DNA of 64,000 bases. Origin: Brachionus rotundiformis (taxonomy: Eukaryota > Rotifera > Eurotatoria > Ploima > Brachionidae). Under the pieces are notes generated by a model. The model had not been told where the DNA came from. It saw only the letters and a program-made list of their open reading frames with translations, and did not search any database. Position numbers and translations under genes: made by a program. The stretch is taken from contig JAESIW010000122.1 in NCBI GenBank assembly GCA_016802295.1, forward strand, positions 717,763 to 781,762, in the 5' to 3' direction. Of this stretch, positions 34,100 through 45,535 are shown piece after piece; position 1 is the stretch's first letter, and every line of letters begins with the position of its first letter.

Positions 34100-34818
34100 T
34101 TTAAATTTAAGAGCCGAAATTAACACAGTTATAAAATATATGAGATTTAATATAGAAGAATAGATGTATCTAAAATTTCTTGGTTTTTCTAACCTTCAGT
34201 ACATACAAAGGAATTTATGCTGAATATTTTATTGTCCGCAATGAGTGAATTAATTTAATTTGTCAAAATAAACAATTTAAAATAATTACCTAATATTATT
34301 AAAGCTTATTATTGTGACCCTTTTTATTTAATTGAATTTTATTGTTAAATAATTGCATAAATCATATTCCAAAATTTAAATTCGTAAATTAAGAGATATT
34401 TTGTTTCATTTTGTCATATTTTTAAGAGAATTTAATAAATGAATATGTATTTTGATTGTGTGATTATTGGAAAATTCAAATGCCCCAAATAATTAATAGT
34501 AAAATAATATAGAAAATTGCTTAGATATTTTAGGTGATCTTTTCTTATTAAAATTAATTTAAAATTATTTTTCAATTACGATACGAGACCACAACCATTG
34601 GCAAATAAAGCAAAAATAGTGACAAAAAGCAATTTTATTATTAGATATTTAATATTTACATAAATATAAATATAATAAGATACTTGACTTGTACTAGTAT
34701 TAAAATCAAAAGTTGATATGAAAAATAAATTTATTATACAATTAAAATAAAAATAAACTTAAAAATAAATAACTTATCACTCGGTATAGTTTTTGTATTA
34801 CATATAAAAATTAAAATT
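34100..34818. other. Intergenic between SET-domain gene and CABLES
   Basis: AT-rich sequence containing the upstream region of the SET gene and the 3' flank of CABLES. AATAAA-type signals are frequent but not diagnostic here. No gene is seen. Confidence 0.45.
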
Positions 34819-36943
34819 TCAATCGCTCAATGTTCTATGAAATGAAGATATCTTGGGGAAATCTTGGATTACAATATTGCTTAGGATATTTTGCTGGTAA
34901 CTTTCAAAACTGGTGGTCAATCGCTCATAATGAAACCAAAAATCATTCTCATACTTTACGACCAAATTGAATTCCAATGCTACCAAAATTGGAAATTCGT
35001 ACAGTGTCACTTCCTTGCGATTATCGAATCGAAATTTGTTAATTATGTTATCAATTAGCTTGTTAATATCCCTCTTGTTCACATCGTTAAGTTTTGCGGC
35101 TAATATTAGACAGTTAGCGGCCAAAAACTTTCTATTTGCTTTGTTTATAAGACCCTTTTTTGAGCAATTAAAACTATCTAATTAAATTAAATTTGCCAAA
35201 AAAATTTTTGTACTTGAATAATTAATTTTTCAAAATAGATGTATGATTGAGCTACAATAACAGTATCTAGAAAACTTTCGTAAGCTATCTCCATCATTTC
35301 GCGTTTAATGCTATCATCGTGAAATTATCAACATGTTTTGTAACAATTTAACAAAATTTTTACCTTCTTAATTTTGTTAATGTTATTTGTATGTGTGGAA
35401 ATTTCTCTTTGAATGTTTCATTTATCTCTTTTTTCAAATCAAGCGGTTTTACATAGTCAATAATAGAAACCTTAATACAATTTTATATCTTTGAAAATAT
35501 GATCAAAATTTTTTTCTCAAATTAAGATCTTTAATTTTTATATTCAAAATATTTTTAAATAAATAAAAGTTAAAAAAATATTAATTACTGCATAAGAAGC
35601 GAATTTGAGACACGTTCTGTTTTTGCCGGCAGTCATTTCGGTCAATTGTGGATCATCCAAATAGTCTGGTTGATGTTGCATTGAATTATGTAAAAAAGTA
35701 TCTAAGGAATGAAAATAAATAAATTGATTGAAATAGCATTAAGTTTATCTAGATGCCACGAATACCTTTTTTACCAAACATTTTCTGTTCTGTTCCATCT
35801 TTATCAATTTTTTCACCATCTATCTCGTTTAAGTCGACTTGGTCATTATTTTCATCGTTTTTCCTCGTATTATTTAAATTCTTTTGATCTACTAGACAAG
35901 CGTATGACATTGTTCCCTAAATACAATCGAATTAAATACAATAATAATAGATAGTTTATTACTTGATTTAAAAATTCATCAAAATTAAGATTTAACAACG
36001 AAAAAACATCGTGCATAAAGCCATTGTGAGCTATTTGAGACTTGTTTAATGATAGATGTCTATTTTTGAGGATTAAAGAGTCATTTAGGTCATTTTTTTG
36101 GAACCGAAAAGGTAAACGTGAGAATACACCAATTGGTGAGCCATTTGAAGTAAGTACAGCCTTTTCATTAGTCAAACGCAAAAGGTTGTTGAAAAAAGAT
36201 ATTTTTGAGCTCTTGTTGCTGCTTAGTGACAAAATGTTACTTCTCACAAGACTACTACTTAAAAAAGACTCATTTGAGCTTTCAGAGATGGTTCGCCTGT
36301 AATTGCGACCACTTGCAGTCTCGCTGATTTTGTTTTCGTTTCTGTACTTATCTATTTTGGTGTTTAGTTCATAAGGCTGTTTTTTGTTTGACTTAATCCA
36401 GCTTTGAACCGATGTGGCAATGGATGAATTGGATGATAGAGTAACATTAGATGTAGCTAAATGTTGAATTTCCTGATTAGTCTTGTAATATTCTGACTCT
36501 TGGTCACTCATGGACATTTTATTCAAATTGACATCACGTGAAACTGACAGACTAGGCTGAATATTTATTTCAGGAATTTTTGGATCTTGGATATTAAGAA
36601 ACTTTTTAACATACAAGTCAGGCATGAAATTATGAACGTAAAATTCAGTGTCCAAAAATTCTTTAGTTCTGGTACAATGCTGGTTTTCGGTGGTCAATTT
36701 GTTTTTGTAATGGACAAAGAATTCATTCTGGTTAGATGGAGTAGTTTCAATCCGGTTGAATGTAAGAAAGCAACCGAGGTCATTTTTGGCTAATAGACAA
36801 TCGAAATAGCCAAATTTGGAATCTTTTTCAGTCAAGCCATTCAAATTTATGTTGGTTAAATAGTTTTCTGCGAAGATACGCTTTGTTAATTTCTTAAATT
36901 TAGATATATTTTTTTTGCCATCACTCCGGTCGGAGGATTTCAT
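34819..36943 (-). CDS. CABLES: CABLES family (Cdk5 and Abl enzyme substrate), cyclin-box protein
   Basis: Six exons: 36943-35963, 35916 to 35775 (or 35766), 35701-35589, 35470-35364, 35310-35214 and 35154-34819, about 591-594 aa. All phases agree. The C-terminal half matches the CABLES cyclin-like domain in order: LDDPQL, KFASYA then VSIIDYVKPLDLKKEINETF, SIKREMMEIA, YIYFEKL, NKANRKFLAANCLILAAKL and FPILVALEFNL. CABLES proteins link Cdk2/Cdk5 to tyrosine kinases such as Abl. The N-terminal exon is Ser/Asn-rich and poorly conserved, as in other members, with RRTISESSNESF resembling their phospho-regulated segment. Exon 2 has two possible donors 9 nt apart. Confidence 0.9.
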
Positions 36944-37405
36944 TTACGATTTTTTTGGTACGGAATTTGAAAAATTGAAGCTTTAAATTTTGTTGTTTTT
37001 AACTTAAACATATATAATTTTTGATATTTAATAATGCTAGAAAAGATGCATATATGAAAAATGGATGAAATTTTTCCCAAAATTGAATTAGCATAAATAA
37101 ATTTTTTTCTTTTTTAAAATTAAATTAAAAGAATACCAAGGTATTGAAAAAGAAAGGTTTGATTCAAAATATGACAAAAAAATTGCGAATAAAGTATTAT
37201 TAAATGTGTGATTAAATTTTTTCTAATTCTGTCATTTTGATCAATTAAAGAAATCAGAACCATAAAATTCAAGGATGTAGAAGAATTATTATTAAAAATT
37301 TTTAATTAGACATAATTAGTAAAATTAATTAAATATTATCAGAAACCCCATAACGCTTTATTGATATTTTATTTATAGATTAAATTTTTCTAAGAATTTA
37401 AAAAG
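36944..37405. other. Intergenic between CABLES and SNAPC5
   Basis: AT-rich sequence with the CABLES upstream region and the SNAPC5 3' flank. No gene is seen. Confidence 0.45.
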
Positions 37406-37739
37406 TTATTCTTCGTCCTCTTCTTCCTCAATTTGCTCTTGATGAATTTTTTGCTTAACTAATGGATTGAGATTCAAATCAATGGATAAATTGGGATTAT
37501 AATCATGAGAAACTGCTGGTTTTGGTTGATTTGTTTCCTCATTTGGTTTTGTTTCTTTACTTTTTAACTTTTTTATTGAACATTTTGTTTAAAACAAAAA
37601 TTTCTTACTTAATTTCATTCATTAAGTTAAACTCCTCGATTTCAAGTCTTTGCTTTTGGGTCTCCAGGTTCGAGATGAGTTTTTTAAGCAGTTCTTCTTG
37701 CTTTTTGAGCTCATTCAATATTTCCAAAGACTTGTCCAT
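37406..37739 (-). CDS. SNAPC5: snRNA-activating protein complex subunit 5 (SNAPc 19-kDa subunit)
   Basis: Two exons, 37739-37609 (phase 2 donor GTAAGA) and 37559-37406, give 94 aa. The first half is a leucine-heptad coiled coil (ILNELKKQEELLKKLI, then RLEIEEFNLMNEI), matching the pattern of the short human SNAPC5 helix. The C-terminus ends in an acidic tail (IEEEEDEE), also a SNAPC5 feature, and the length is almost the same (98 aa in human). SNAPc drives snRNA gene transcription. For so small a protein the identification rests on coiled-coil spacing plus the acidic tail. The gene is divergent from FIG4 with about 205 bp between the start codons. Confidence 0.7.
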
Positions 37740-37944
37740 TCTAATCAAATAAACTCTGGAAATTTAATTTTTGAATAATCTTCTTTTAAATCATATGACT
37801 TGAGTATTTTAATTATTTTCTTATAAACTATCAAATTTTTTCATTCAATGTTAAATTATATATGCATAAATAAAAATTTTTAGAATATAAAATTTTTTTC
37901 ATATTAACAAAATAATATTTTTTGTATGACATATCTCTGTAAAC
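37740..37944. promoter_or_regulatory. Divergent promoter region between SNAPC5 and FIG4
   Basis: Only 205 bp separate the two opposed start codons, so both 5' UTRs and promoters must share it, unless one gene has an upstream noncoding exon. The sequence is AT-rich without a clear TATA placement. Confidence 0.5.
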
Positions 37945-40900
37945 ATGGAAAAAAATAGCCAAATACAAACATATCCATTGATAAATTTGGTTCAAAATAT
38001 TACTGTCTATGAAACCAACCATGTAACTTTATAATCATTAAACAACTATGATTTAGATTAAACATTGTTATCAAGAGTTTCTACATTATTGGATCGAATT
38101 CGTCCGAAACTCTCTTTCGTGTGATAAAGATTGATCGGACATGTGACCCTAAAACTCTTTCGTTTAGTGAAGATATTGTAAATTAAAAATTTAAAGCCAA
38201 AATTTTTGATTAAAAATAATTTCTAGCATGAATATGATCAATACGAGATAAATGATTTAATTTCAATGATAAATATTGACAATTTACCGGGTAAAGCGCA
38301 GATAAATAGCATAAATAATGGCATAGTTCGTCAATTTAATGCTCATGTTCTTTTGGGTATTTTTTACATTTTTATATTTTTATATTTTTTTCTAAAATAT
38401 TATATTTGTTGATATATATTTTTAATAAAAGGTTTCATTCAGTTTTTGGAAGGATATTACATGATTTTAGTTACTAAACAGCTTCCAGTGGCCATATTAG
38501 GCTATCATGTAGTGTACACAATAGAAGACGTGGCCATGATCTACATTCCTTATGTGGAAAAATCGAACATCAAAGAAGTTAACCAAGAAGAACAAAGATA
38601 TGTCAAATTGTTTCAAACAATCGATTTGAAACAAAACTTCTACTATAGCTACACTTATGATCTGACTCATACCATGCAGCACAATTTTTCAAACATAAAA
38701 GATACTCAAAAAAGCTCAGAAGCGTTTAAGATCTTGGGTGTAAAAAATAATCCGTCGTCTAAATTTATCTGGAATGAATTTTTATTAGAGCCAATTATAA
38801 AGAAAATTAGTTATCCATGGATTATTTATTTGATACATGGATACTTAGCTCAATCAAATATCCTTTATAAATTTTTAAAATAGATCAAAATTTTTTGTTC
38901 ATTATTTTTATTATTTTCCTTAATTTTTTATCATTAATTACGCTTAAATATATTCGGATGTACAGTTTTTGTAACTCTAATTGCAAGACGCTCTCAAAAG
39001 TATGCAGGAACAAGATTTTTGAAAAGAGGAGGAACCAACGAAGGCTATGTTGCCAACGAGGTTGAGACAGAGCAAATTATCCATAATGGTTCGATTTCCT
39101 CTTTCGAGAAGGGTTTTTTTACTTCATTTGTGCACACAAGAGGATCAATTCCATGCTTTTGGTCACAAGATCCCAAAGCAGTGCCGAAACCACCGATAGT
39201 CAGTAAGTTAAGATAAAATTTTTGCATACACACAATATTCTTTTGGATAGTTGACAATGTGGACCCCTTTGCTACAGTGGCAGCTAGACATTTCAAGCAG
39301 CTGTTCTCGCGCTTTGGTGCTCCGGTGATCATTTTAAATTTAGTTAAGATGAGGGAAAAAAAGCCACAAGAGAGCATTTTGGCCAACGAGTATAAATTAA
39401 GCTTAGATTATTTAAAACAGTTTTTGCCAAATCAAAATTTTATTGATTATATTTGCTTTGATATGGCCAAATTTAACAAAATGTAAGCAAAATAGGATAA
39501 TTTTTGAGTATTTTTTATAATTTTAATCAAAAGAGACAAAGGAAATGTAATGAGTAAATTATACGAGATTGCTGAATCTTGTATTATGAAAACCAAATTT
39601 TTTAAAAATTTTAATGATATTCATAACATTGAAAAAGAGAATCGCAAATACGATTACCAAACTGGAATCGTCCGTGTAAATTGTGTGGATTGTCTTGATA
39701 GAACTAATACAGCTATGTATGTGATTGGTAAATGCGCTTTGGCTCATCAAGTAAACCGATTGCAAAACTTTTTTTAGAATGTAGCTAATCAAAGTAAATT
39801 AAGCTTTATGCACTTGGAATTTTATCAGCACCTAGCTTTGGAGTAGAAAGCTTATGTGAAAAAATGCTTATTGATTTGTACGAAAAATGTGGGTAAGTTT
39901 TAAAATTTGTGAAAAATTTCCTAATCTAAATTTCCTAATTAGTGATGCTATCGCTCAACAGTATGGCGGTTCTCAGCTAGGTTTGTTAAAAAATACATTT
40001 ATAAAGTTTTTAAAATAAAAATTCTAATTAAAGTTCATAGAGTTGATACTTATGGTAAAAATTCAATCGCTAGTCAATCAAGAGACATGATACATACTAT
40101 TTCCAGATATTACAGCAATGCTTTTTCAGGTATAGATTTGTTTTTTAATTAAAAAACTAAGTGTTCTTACATTGATTTGATAGAAAATTAATTATGTTTA
40201 ATTTAAGACTTATTATTAAATTTTTAGTCATTTTGATTTTATACATTTAATGTTGGTTAATAAAAATTTCACTCTATTCGTAAAGGTAACCATTATCTAG
40301 TATTAAAATTTTGAATAACAGAAAATTTACGAAAAAAATATTTTTATTTTTATATATTTTTATATATTTAATTGAAAAAATATAAAATTTATATAAAAAA
40401 AAGAGTTTTTTGATCAAAAATATTCTTTTTATTTCTCTGTTTTAATCGGTTTAATACAAAATTGGTTGCCAGCACTAAGTGTAAATCTAATGAGAATTTT
40501 TACAAATAATTTAGCTTGAACTCGAAATAAAATAGTTAATTGCAAAATTAAAAAAAATTAAATAAAAAGAACACTTAATTTGATATTTTTAAAGTATATT
40601 TCAATATTTGATAAATAATAAAAAACATAAGATGCCGATAAGCAGAATGCTATCAATTTATTTCTTGGAATTTTTCAACCAAAATCAAATCCTTCACACA
40701 TCTGGGAGCTGAGCACAGATTGCTATTTGCATGATAATTATATAATGAAGCCATGGAACCTTCTAAACAACTATATTGAATGGATAGATTTGAAGCTTTT
40801 TGAATGCTTGCCTTTGCCATACGAAATTGGTAATAATTAAATATTTTAATAAAGTTCTGAGGTTTATTTTTATCCTTTTCAGAATTTAAAAGTTTGGCAG

Positions 40901-41667
40901 ACTTCAAATATGTGGAACCTTTGAAAAACAAAAACGATTTTAAAATAAATTTGTTTGATGATTTTTATAAACCAAATCAATTGACAGCGTTTCATGAAAT
41001 ATTCTACTTTAATAATTTGAATACAAACCGAGTTGCAGCTAATTTGCCAACTCAAGGATTCACCGGAAACATTATGGCTATCCTGGACCCGTTCAAATTT
41101 AAGAAGAAAAGTTTTTCAGGCTTAAGTAATAATACCAAGAACCAAAATTCAGAATCAATGCTTTTGAATTCTTCATCTGATGATGATTTTACTGATGATT
41201 CAAATTCTTTTGTTCCTGAATATTCCATCAAGTCTAACAATACCGAGAAAATTAAGCCTTTAATTCGTACTTCTCCTGAAAAAAAAGACAAAAGACTAAT
41301 TGAAATATCAACTGAGAGCTTGCATATTTATAAGAAGTATGCTGGAAATTCTCATAGAATCGGAATTAAGTACAAAGAAAACATTGATAAAGAGTATCAA
41401 AATTTTTTTATAAAAGACAATTTTTGTCAAGACCCATTGAAGATTTTTACAGATAAAAATTTAGATATTTATTCCGATCATTTGAATGTTGGGCGATTTA
41501 ATGATTTTTCAAAAGGACAAGTCAAAGAAAATAGCTTGAAAAAATACGAAAATTTTATCAATGAGAGAAAAAAGTATACAGATGAAATCGAGCAATCAGA
41601 AAATGATGACTTAGAAAATTATAATATCGATTTAAATTATGAAAAAGTTAAATTCAACTTGTTTTAA
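37945..41667 (+). CDS. FIG4: FIG4 phosphoinositide 5-phosphatase (SAC domain)
   Basis: Twelve exons rebuilt in frame, 883 aa (human 907): 37945-38022, 38076-38177, 38227-38356, 38432-38857, 38942-39202, 39251-39482, 39534-39750, 39804-39892, 39943-39980, 40034-40129, 40632-40829 and 40883-41667. FIG4 removes the 5-phosphate of PI(3,5)P2 on endolysosomes in complex with PIKfyve and VAC14. Family matches run throughout: VYETNH, RVIKIDRT, FIQFLEGYY, YAGTRFLKRGG, ANEVETEQI, FPNQ-type RFGAPVIILNLVK, the catalytic CX5R loop CVDCLDRT (Cys460-Arg466), QQYGGSQLVHRV, ISRYYSNAFS and LPLPYEI. The C-terminal exon is acidic and variable as in other species. All catalytic residues are intact. The intron after exon 4 is U12-type. 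Confidence 0.95.
38858..38941 (+). other. U12-type AT-AC intron within FIG4
   Basis: The intron begins ATATCCTTT, the exact minor-spliceosome 5' splice consensus, and ends in AC. A branch-site match TTCCTTAAT (38916-38924) has its adenosine about 18 nt before the acceptor. Splicing here restores the phase (1) and gives QSSLNIFGCTVFV, aligned without gap to the FIG4 family. No GT-AG alternative gives a continuous frame. Confidence 0.88.
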
Positions 41668-41989
41668 TTTAGTTATTTCATTCAATTATTTAAAAAGATA
41701 TGATAACTAGTTTTCTATTAAATTAAATTTTTAAAGAATTGATTTTTTTAACTAATTACCAAGCTTCGAAACAAAGAGATAATACCAGACAAATACGATA
41801 TTTTTAATCAATATGCTTATATTTTTAAATAATTTTGTTCAGAATATTTAGATTTGTTTAAATTAAATTAATTGAGTAATTAATTGACCAAAAACAATAT
41901 TACAAATTTTTCGTAACTATTTAAATTCATTTTTAATCCTTATCATTAACTTTATTAACTGTTCCATTTGATTATATATTTTAGGAGAA
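41668..41989. other. Intergenic, FIG4 3' flank
   Basis: AT-rich sequence without coding potential between FIG4 and the PEPCK pseudogene. Confidence 0.4.
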
Positions 41990-42812
41990 GTTGAATTTCC
42001 AACATTTTCATCAAAAAATTTTCGAATTTCTTTAGCTTAATCGAGTCTTTATCTAAGCTTAAGAGTTCTTTTATTTCTTCATTTGTAACTTCTAAGCCTT
42101 TCAAATCTAAACTATTGAGGGCTTGTAGAATACTGATTGGAGTCTTTTAAGCAATGGAATTATCACGATCTGCCCTCTTAAATATCCATTCGAGTACTCG
42201 GATGTTTTCATCAAAACCACAAAAAAGCTTGACTTTACTTGACCATTATTGTTCCCAATCGAATGCTTCATAGATCAAAGGAACTCCTTTTGGTTGTCTT
42301 TCACCGAACATTATTGCTGATATTGGAACACCTTCAGGACTTTTCCAGTTTAAATCAATTATTGCCACATTGAGATGGAAAAGCAGCAGCGATATATTTT
42401 TTAACACCTTGTGGATTTGTGATACCCAAAATCAACATATGCTCAGCCAACCATCCTTCACGTTTGGCAATTATGGAGCCTAAACGAAGAGCAAAGCATT
42501 TCTTTTGGATCAGTCAAAGCTAGCCAACAATTGTTCATTTTTTTCCAATTTTTGGATAACTCCATTTTCTTGAAATACTTTCAAAAAAGCCTTGTATTCT
42601 TCAATTGAACCGTCACAAATTTGGATAGCATTGGATTGACATATTTTGGCTTTTTCTTCAATATACTCTAGGATACTCTTGGGCAAATCTTTGGTCAAAT
42701 TGCAATAAAAAGTAGCATTTCTCAACTTTAGTAGTTTGTCATCATCTAGAACATTTTCATCTTTAATATTCTTTCTATGCGTATGCTGATTATCACTTGA
42801 AATAGAAATCAT
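41990..42812 (-). pseudogene. PEPCK pseudogene, internally deleted and mosaic
   Basis: On the minus strand, 42812-42510 keeps the N-terminal 95 codons (LDDDKLLKLRNATF, YIEEKAKIC, CDGSIEEYKAFLKV) with an ATG. It then jumps directly to the central IIAKREGWLAEHMLILG region (about 42500-42380), the PEGVPISAIMFG region (about 42350-42270) and the C-terminal ENIRVLEWIFKR region onward (about 42220-41990). Several hundred codons are missing, including the whole P-loop and metal site, and stops and frame breaks occur. Its ends resemble copy B and some internal bases match copy A. Confidence 0.92.
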
Positions 42813-43256
42813 GTTAGATTTAAATTTTTGTACTAAAATATAAATTTTAAATAGAAGGCTTAATAAATTGTTTCACTATAATCTTAATTATAAAAAACGT
42901 TTTACTAAATAAATCTTTGAGTTAAAAAAAAAATTATTTTTAATTTTAGAGTAACCTGTTCCAATATTTTATTTTAGATATATATATATATATATATTTA
43001 GTTTAATTAATTGAGATAAATTAAATTAGAAATTTCCTTCTATTAATCTAAAAAAAACATCCTAATATTCAACTCGTAGTTTATAAATAAACAAAATCAA
43101 ATATATAAATTCAGTTTATTTGCTTTTTTTTTACTTTTAAATTTTTTAATTTTATTTTTAAATTATGAAAATATGACTTGAATAAAAAAATTGATTTTTA
43201 TTTTTTAATTATTAACTAAATTAATCAAATATTAAAAAAATTTCAATTCGATATTT
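42813..43256. other. Intergenic AT-rich stretch with (TA)n run
   Basis: No gene. It contains the (TA)n tract at 42978-42997 and long A/T homopolymers. Confidence 0.5.
42978..42997. repeat. (TA)n microsatellite
   Basis: Uninterrupted TA dinucleotide run of about ten units. Confidence 0.85.
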
Positions 43257-43709
43257 TTAAGATTCTTGCTTTTCTTTTTTTTTTGGATTTATTATATTGA
43301 GCATTAGATTTACAAAAATTCCTATAACTGCTCCAAATAGGCACGGAATAGGCCATTTTTGCCACCACCTGTCCCAATCCAATGGTATCACTAATGCTCC
43401 AAACCAGGCTCCAATTATAGAACCATAACTAATCTTTACTAATTGTTGCTCTAATTTCGATTTGTACTCTTGATGAACAAGAAGTCTAGCTAATAATTTA
43501 ATAGGATCATTATGTTTAGATAGTAATAGGATAGGCATGGTAGCTATTGAGGTCATGAAAATACTAAAAATCAGTGTTTCCAAAAAATCTTCGATTAAAT
43601 AAGCTCCAAAAGTAACAGCCACAAAATAAATCAAAATTGTAGAAATTAAAAATTCCACAAGTGTACAGCCTACACTTGCTAATTTGCTTTCCGAATCATT
43701 ATCGTACAT
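43257..43709 (-). CDS. PIGF: PIG-F, GPI ethanolamine-phosphate transferase partner
   Basis: A 150-aa multi-pass ER membrane protein from the ATG at 43709. The C-terminal half carries the PIG-F signature: GAYLIEDFLETLIFSIF, then GSIIGAWFGALVIPLDWDRW and QKWPIPCLFGAVIG. PIG-F stabilises the enzymes (PIGO, PIGG) that add ethanolamine phosphate to GPI anchors. The human protein has 219 residues. Here the first two membrane helices (about 70 residues) are absent, and no upstream exon carrying them was found in the 115 bp before the next gene. Either the family member is short or a first exon was missed. Confidence 0.88.
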   Translation of the reverse strand: MYDNDSESKLASVGCTLVEFLISTILIYFVAVTFGAYLIEDFLETLIFSIFMTSIATMPILLLSKHNDPIKLLARLLVHQEYKSKLEQQLVKISYGSIIGAWFGALVIPLDWDRWWQKWPIPCLFGAVIGIFVNLMLNIINPKKKEKQES

Positions 43710-43824
43710 TCTTTAAATTTAATAGTATCAGTTTTGTTATCTAAAATTTGAATAAAGTTTTTAGACCTCATTCGAAATATGATTAAAAAATGGATAATTT
43801 AGATTTTAATTATCGTATTTTATT

Positions 43825-44198
43825 TTATAATTGCTCATTGTCAACAGCTTGTCTATGATATTGCTTCAATCGATTCTCATGAATAGCTGACAATTCAGCA
43901 TAGAGTCTCTTTCTTTCGACTGGGTCTTTACATTCTTTATATTCTTTATATTTGCTAATGATAAGTTTCTTACGTTTTTCAGACTCTTCAAGCATCTCAA
44001 GACGCTTTGGATCTAACAGATAAATTACTAAATTTGCCAAAAAAAATAAAAAATTTTACTATTTAAAAACTCGGGCTTTTCTGTATCATAATAGATCATT
44101 TTCAAAGGCTTGTAAAAGACGAACCCAGCTGATATCACAGCAACAAAAAGAGATAGCGGTTTGTTGTATCGGTTTAGGTATTTTTTAATATATTCCAT
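43825..44198 (-). CDS. Small single-pass membrane protein, 113 aa, with a 32-nt intron
   Basis: Exon 1 44198-44060 and exon 2 44027-43825 join in phase 1 across a 32-nt GT-AG intron. The N-terminus has a positively charged segment followed by one membrane helix (PLSLFVAVISAGFVFY). The rest is highly charged and helical (LLDPKRLEMLEESEKRKK), ending near the stop at 43825. The layout resembles small mitochondrial inner-membrane or assembly proteins, but I do not recognise the family. It precedes PIGF on the same strand by 115 bp, close enough for co-transcription or shared regulation. Confidence 0.6.
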
Positions 44199-44997
44199 AT
44201 TAGAAAAAATTAAAATATATCAAAAAATAATGAAAGTATTAAAACCAATTTTTATTTTTGAAATAAGTTAACATTTTTCTATAAAATCTAGAAAATCATT
44301 TTTCTAAAAAATTATCTATTTTTATTCAAATTATCACATATTTTATCAATTAACTTTGACTTGTACTTTTTAACTCAACTTTATTTCTTTTATTTCAACT
44401 AATATCTGAAATAAAAAGTAAATTAAATCCATTCAAAATTATCTAGTTGTCTAGATTTGTATTTTTAAACTGAATTTCAAAATCAACCAAAATTAGCTAT
44501 CTTAATTTTCCATATTTTTTCCATTCTATTATACAATATCAAAATTTTTCTTTCAGAACCTTAATTTTTTTTGTATAAATTTCTTTTTTTAAATACTAGC
44601 ATTTCATTAATAAATAATAATAAATAAATTGAAACTATTTACTTTTGCTAAAAAAATTTCTGTCTTTAAATAATTTTTTTTGCTGATACTAGATTCATTG
44701 AATTCAATACTAGACATAAACAAAATTGTCTTTTATTATCAGCTTAGGTTGAGAATTATGACATATTATCATATTTTTAATAATAAATGGAATATATATG
44801 TTAACGTAAATTTGTAAAATCAGTAAATTTTTAAATTTAATTTATAAATTAATAAAATAACTTACGTACTTTAGTAAATCAATAAAATAACTAGTAAAAA
44901 AATTTGTTTTATTAATTTCCTGAAAAAATAAAAAATTGAGTAAATTACTGAATAAAATTTAGTATATTACTGAATTAATCAGTAAATTTGAAATTAT
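44199..44997. other. Intergenic AT-rich stretch
   Basis: Only A/T-rich low-complexity sequence, with short repeated phrases of the type CAGTAAATT near 44820-44990. No gene is supported. Confidence 0.45.
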
Positions 44998-45535
44998 TTA
45001 TTTATTTTTACAACTGCCATTAGCCCCGTGACATCTCGAGTTGCATAAAAGCCCAGGCATCTTACATGAACAACGATTTGTCAAACATCCCCCAGTACAA
45101 TTACACTTAAGTATACCTTGACCACCACCAATTGATAGTTCTTTAACTGCCTGCCTAACGCTCAATTTTTTATCGAGTCTAACTTCAACTTCAACACTAC
45201 AATCTTTGACTAAATCAAAACTATTCCTTGCAAACATAGTATCTAAAACAGCTGCTTCACAGGCTAATTCATAAAGCGACTTATCATAATCAATGTCAAC
45301 TATTCTGCAAATCAAGTTGCGAGCCTCACAAAGACCTCTGTCAACGTCAGGAATCGGCAGAGCAACATAATCTCATAATTGAAACCGAGAGGTGTTTCAA
45401 TCCCAAATAATGCCTTATAAGGGGTACATTTTATGCCAGAGTGATGTGAATGGCTCTTACGAAGTTGGACAAATTTTAATCCTGTTGTCCACTTAGTGGA
45501 TTTGTTTTCTCGCATCCATACATAAAAAAATCTAT
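44998..45535 (-). mobile_element. Broken integrase-type element (KRBA2-like C-terminal part)
   Basis: Two overlapping minus-strand frames together give the end of an integrase-core protein of the KRAB-A-domain-containing-2-like transposon group. Upstream: MRENKSTKWTTGLKFVQ and KCTPYKALFG. Downstream: PDVDRG, then the cysteine-rich tail LKCNCTGGCLTNRCSCK and LLCNSRCH. A frameshift near 45370-45420 separates them, and the DDE catalytic core is missing, so this is a relic. A GC-richer plus-strand segment at 45600-45960 contains a DNGSE-like phrase and may be another decayed piece in the opposite orientation. Confidence 0.75.
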
